Part shown: piece by piece, positions 8,401-9,781 of the stretch
How positions within the stretch are numbered: the stretch's first letter is position 1
Layout of the letters: every line of letters begins with the position of its first letter
Source: an uncultured Pseudomonadales bacterium
Lineage (GTDB): Bacteria > Pseudomonadota > Gammaproteobacteria > Pseudomonadales > Cellvibrionaceae
Length of the DNA: 9,781 nucleotides
Reading direction: 5' to 3'
NCBI GenBank assembly: GCA_938048505.1
Contig: CALIUX010000118.1
Location: forward strand, 1 to 9,781
Notes under the pieces: generated by a model
Seen by the model: only the letters and a program-made list of their open reading frames with translations
What the model was told of the DNA's origin: nothing
Databases searched by the model: none
Translations under genes and position numbers: made by a program

Positions 8401-9265
8401 TGCCTGTAACGGTTGTAATACCACCGTTAAGGCTAGTGATGTGAATCGCTGAAATTTTAGCTTCATTAACATGCTTTTCAAAGCGAATAGTCAGCTTGCC
8501 ATCGGTCACTAAAATATCGTTATGAGTGCGTGTAAGCGCAACTCCTTTACCGGATGTTTCGGCTACGATATCAAGATTGCTTTCTGCAAATTTATCTTCT
8601 ACCCATACATCAAAGCTGCGTTTTCCTGCTTCGTCATGGAAAATCTCAGCAAAGAATAATGTGACATTGTAGAGTCCATCGGTTACGGGTAGCTCGTAAC
8701 TAAAATCACCATGGCGTTCTGATTGAAAAAGCGCGTCATCTTCTGTGCCATCGATATCAATGGTGGAATTAAACGTTGAACCTTCTGAGGCATAAGGCGT
8801 ATCAGCAAGGTATACCGTTCCGTCCGCAGCCTGGAATTCGTTGCCGCCACTATTTAGTGCATAAATAATAGAGGGGCCTTGCGGTATTATGGGCTCACTG
8901 GAAGAAACAGAAACACTCGATGAAGAGCTTTCTATAAGAGAGGCACTAGCCATTAAGCTGCTTGCAGGCGGTATTGCTTCACTGGAGCTGAAGGCACTGG
9001 ATGGCGGTACGCTGGAAGTGAGTTCACTTTGAGGTGCGGCGCTACTTAACGTGCTTTCGATGCTACTTTTACTGCTATTGGTGGCGAGTGATGAATCAGA
9101 AGAGCTGCCACCATCGGTGCCCGTACATGAGATAAGCGCAAATGATAATGCGGGCATGCATAGGCTCTTGACTGCTTTGGTAACCCATTTTTCATGCAAA
9201 AATGATGTATGCCAAGGTGACTTATGCAGTGCAAATTTCTGGGGCGCGGTTCTTCGTTTATTCAT
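5456..9265 (-). CDS. Multidomain multihaem lipoprotein: malectin, two cytochrome c modules, jelly-roll domain, DUF1592 suite
   Basis: 1269 residues with a lipobox LISC (Cys47), so probably a lipoprotein. Visible in order: Ser-rich linker (50-128); malectin-like carbohydrate-binding domain (131-278; YALNSGG, TEDD..FQSERHGDFSY, FFAEIFHDEAGKRSFDV, KISAIHI); a DTDSDGVLDSDDQCP calcium-type repeat (291-305); two tandem cytochrome-like modules (CESCH 331-335, CQDCH 414-418; possible axial Met373 and Met454); an Fn3-like segment (about 495-580); a DUF1349/LamG-like jelly-roll (582-733); then the DUF1587, DUF1595 (FFRRPAP), DUF1592 (FYHQWLNIEKL), DUF1588 (ERGVYINETFFCAG, PPPDDAPEL) and DUF1585 order, with a third haem motif CAFCH (1145-1149) before LENFDAVGRYR. 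This order is typical of planctomycete-type cytochrome proteins of unknown activity. GGAG at 9273-9276 supports the ATG, though the 46-residue stretch before Cys47 is long; a TTG at residue 23 is an alternative. I infer a surface or periplasmic redox protein that binds carbohydrate. Confidence 0.9.
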   Translation of the reverse strand: MNKRRTAPQKFALHKSPWHTSFLHEKWVTKAVKSLCMPALSFALISCTGTDGGSSSDSSLATNSSKSSIESTLSSAAPQSELTSSVPPSSAFSSSEAIPPASSLMASASLIESSSSSVSVSSSEPIIPQGPSIIYALNSGGNEFQAADGTVYLADTPYASEGSTFNSTIDIDGTEDDALFQSERHGDFSYELPVTDGLYNVTLFFAEIFHDEAGKRSFDVWVEDKFAESNLDIVAETSGKGVALTRTHNDILVTDGKLTIRFEKHVNEAKISAIHITSLNGGITTVTGNQDTDSDGVLDSDDQCPSQAGSTQNQGCPELDADAVMLYGEQCESCHGDEKGQGVSFPIGGALTGFECDKCTNVAELAQYLEAEMPPNNPAACDLDCGTKLANYIFDHFDGYDNNLTGQQLYEGLCQDCHGDGVQTENLVGARLVPASCQTCGDKSTLISRIESTMPTIDPTRCDLLCSTKITDYIFGNFEGYNVLEAEEDALNMAAPTGSARFNNGKVEFTWAASETAPDFWMLEHWNTEQATWELLAKLPSNATRYSHNAEQMGHYRLYTITRKIASFPAHFRPPAYTIRTKGRDVWAKADSYHFSHIEQSGDFKAEVRVESVGRANQWTKAGLMVRGSLDLDSINAFALLSPDNGGAFTVRDTTGENTKTNARKADIKAPATLRVERNGDKLTFQIKPDGGAWEDFAEETLSLPQQVYVGLAVTSHDVNREVTATFTNFHINDAAVTTAKGQSFDTASDATFYPVPTNNSGKLTINPAVAPVGITHLSRFEYLNQLHDFFPEKAFELTLPTGDTKSGYEVGIDTSTLGVERYYDAAQTVGIAVAASDLDTLDCDTDANATCLATYINEITEKFFRRPAPDQLKAALTDLYKKVSDDSGKEKAIQAINEVLAQSPSFIYKFEANNYEAGANIVVPVTGYEMATRLASALWAGAPDAELLEKAKFGMLSTPAQIKEQATRMVKDPKARRGFRNFYHQWLNIEKLLKADRQIEGVTFDKNVAQEMIKGLDAYVEEIVFSDDDGTLDALLTSPMVGNNSTLATFTGIQSDSDDITVESTQGSAGGLRTGLLGQPAILAKLAHAKTTSIVERGVYINETFFCAGFQPPPDDAPELSSIDPTNKRAREILNELTADPKQCAFCHELINDVGSTLENFDAVGRYRTQDLGLSIDALGTVFARDADNNSAEINGLSELNTYLASLDNVKACFASEFLTYATQHIPSVEERSSVNWLVETLSEKDWNIQELLIEATQTPVFLYKKLP

Positions 9266-9272
9266 TCATTTT

Positions 9273-9276
9273 CTCC
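9273..9276 (-). promoter_or_regulatory. Ribosome-binding site before the multihaem lipoprotein gene
   Basis: GGAG on the - strand, seven bases before the ATG at 9265. A second, out-of-frame ATG at 9269 lies only three bases after it and opens a three-codon frame (ATG-AAT-GAA-TAA, 9269-9258). The spacing therefore favours the 9265 start. Confidence 0.65.
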
Positions 9277-9561
9277 GGCAATAAAGGAGTATTTGTGCGT
9301 TTTAACCCCAATAGTGATTCTTGTGGGCGTTAAAAAACTTATTGTCTCTATTATTGCCTATCTTGTATTATTTGTATTCGTATTTAAAGGAAGTGAGTAG
9401 GCATATAGTCTTGATTAGAGGGGTATTGATTAAGTCTGCCGACTATTTCACAATTGTTTGACCTGAGTTGAACCGATATGAAGAGTGCGCTGCAATATTG
9501 AAAAACTATGGTGCGTATGCAAACAGCGTGTTAATAACACTGATACAGGCAGGTTTGGGGA

Positions 9562-9599
9562 AGGCAAGCCGGATGGAGTCATCCAGCTTGGTTCTGCCT
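9562..9599 (-). terminator. Possible stem-loop downstream of purD
   Basis: AAGC-C-GGATG (9566-9575) pairs with CATCC-A-GCTT (9580-9589), nine paired bases with one C/A mismatch and a 4-base loop. Outer arms AGGCA (9562-9566) and TGCCT (9595-9599) can extend it. It lies about 55-90 bases after the purD stop. On the - strand no U-run follows, so it is at best a weak intrinsic terminator or an mRNA 3'-end structure. Confidence 0.35.
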
Positions 9600-9636
9600 C
9601 AACTGATCGTGAGTCTATTGAGTTCTATTGAGGCAG
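9594..9636. repeat. 9-bp inverted repeat with an internal 10-bp tandem repeat
   Basis: CTGCCTCAA (9594-9602) and TTGAGGCAG (9628-9636) are perfect inverted copies separated by 25 bases. Inside and overlapping the right arm, TCTATTGAG occurs twice at 9614-9622 and 9624-9632. The left arm overlaps the outer arm of the neighbouring stem-loop, so the two structures would be alternatives in RNA. Confidence 0.6.
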
Positions 9637-9652
9637 GGTGGGGTGTTGCGGG

Positions 9653-9781
9653 TTATTTTCCGCTTTCACGTGCAATGGCTCGATACGCAATATCGTTACG
9701 TTTGTAGACATCTTTCCATTGAATCTGATTCGCAACATCATAGGCACTTTTTTGTGCGCTTGTAACGTTGTTCCCCAAGGC
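9653..9781 (-). CDS. purD: Phosphoribosylamine-glycine ligase (GAR synthetase), C-terminal end only
   Basis: Joins 5-phosphoribosylamine and glycine with ATP, the second step of de novo purine synthesis, in the cytoplasm. Only the last 42 codons and the TAA stop (9653-9655) lie in the window; the rest is past the right edge. The frame starts ALGNNVTSAQKSAYDVAN and then has IQWKDVYKRNDIAYRAIARE. This matches the PurD C-terminus, for example E. coli TALGHTVAEAQKRAYAL, then IHWDDCFCRKDIGWRAIERE. The conserved elements are ALG, the AQ..AY helix, the I-W pair, R.DI..RAI and the ARE ending. It points the same way as the accessory unit, but 387 bases separate them, so one operon is unlikely. In related bacteria purH usually lies upstream of purD; it is not visible here. 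Confidence 0.85.
   Translation of the reverse strand, partial: ALGNNVTSAQKSAYDVANQIQWKDVYKRNDIAYRAIARESGK

Larger units (their letters stand above)
9266..9652. other. 387-bp intergenic region upstream of the accessory unit and downstream of purD
   Basis: No gene is supported. The part next to 9265 should hold the promoter and leader of the lipoprotein-DUF1552 unit. It is A+T-rich and contains TTGATTA twice (9411-9417 and 9426-9432, 15-bp period), possible half-sites for a regulator, but I see no convincing -35/-10 pair on the - strand. The part next to purD holds the repeats listed separately. A TTG-initiated + strand frame (9468-9707) runs antisense into purD and has no recognisable product. 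Confidence 0.5.

Noticed and set aside
9468..9707. 79-residue + strand frame starting with TTG
   Set aside because: Rare start codon, no clear ribosome-binding site, no recognisable product, and it overlaps the purD end antisense.
3792..9781. Integrative element bounded by tRNA-Leu
   Set aside because: No integrase, no transposase and no repeat of the tRNA 3' end can be found in the window, so element boundaries cannot be supported here.

Overview
The window looks like chromosome from a gammaproteobacterium. The + strand carries the block folP-glmM-tpiA-secG-tRNA-Leu(GAG), an order familiar from Escherichia coli and Pseudomonas-type genomes. A very serine-rich linker behind a lipobox, leading into a malectin-type domain and c-type haem modules, resembles secreted proteins of marine polysaccharide-degrading Cellvibrionales (Saccharophagus/Teredinibacter relatives). 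That placement is inferred from style, not from a database match.

Layout. Bases 1-3876 (+ strand) are housekeeping: the 3' part of folP (dihydropteroate synthase), glmM (phosphoglucosamine mutase), a 326-bp gap, tpiA (triosephosphate isomerase, GTG start), secG with an unusually long acidic tail, and a complete tRNA-Leu(GAG) with encoded CCA. A strong, nearly symmetric terminator at 3903-3938 closes this unit and can also serve the opposite strand. Bases 3939-4098 hold a short 10-bp tandem repeat and no gene.

Bases 4099-9265 (- strand) are an accessory two-gene unit. The upstream gene encodes a 1269-residue predicted lipoprotein. In order it has a Ser-rich linker, malectin-like domain, calcium-type DxDxDG repeat, two tandem cytochrome-like modules (CXXCH), an Fn3-like segment, a DUF1349/LamG-like jelly-roll and the DUF1587/1595/1592/1588/1585 suite with a third CXXCH. 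Nineteen bases after its stop comes a 445-residue protein of the DUF1552 (HXXSHH) family with a Tat-like signal. These families commonly occur together in Planctomycetes and some Proteobacteria, and their biochemical role is not established. The domain content suggests a carbohydrate-binding redox system on the cell surface or in the periplasm.

Bases 9266-9652 are non-coding, holding the presumed promoter region of the accessory unit and a cluster of inverted and direct repeats. Bases 9653-9781 (- strand) encode the C-terminal 42 residues of PurD.

The usual continuation after secG-tRNA-Leu in related genomes (rimP-nusA-infB) is absent. The tRNA therefore marks a break in conserved gene order, with the accessory pair and purD on its far side. 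No integrase, transposase, CRISPR array or copy of the tRNA 3' end is visible. The most interesting content is the cytochrome/malectin/DUF1592 lipoprotein with its DUF1552 partner.
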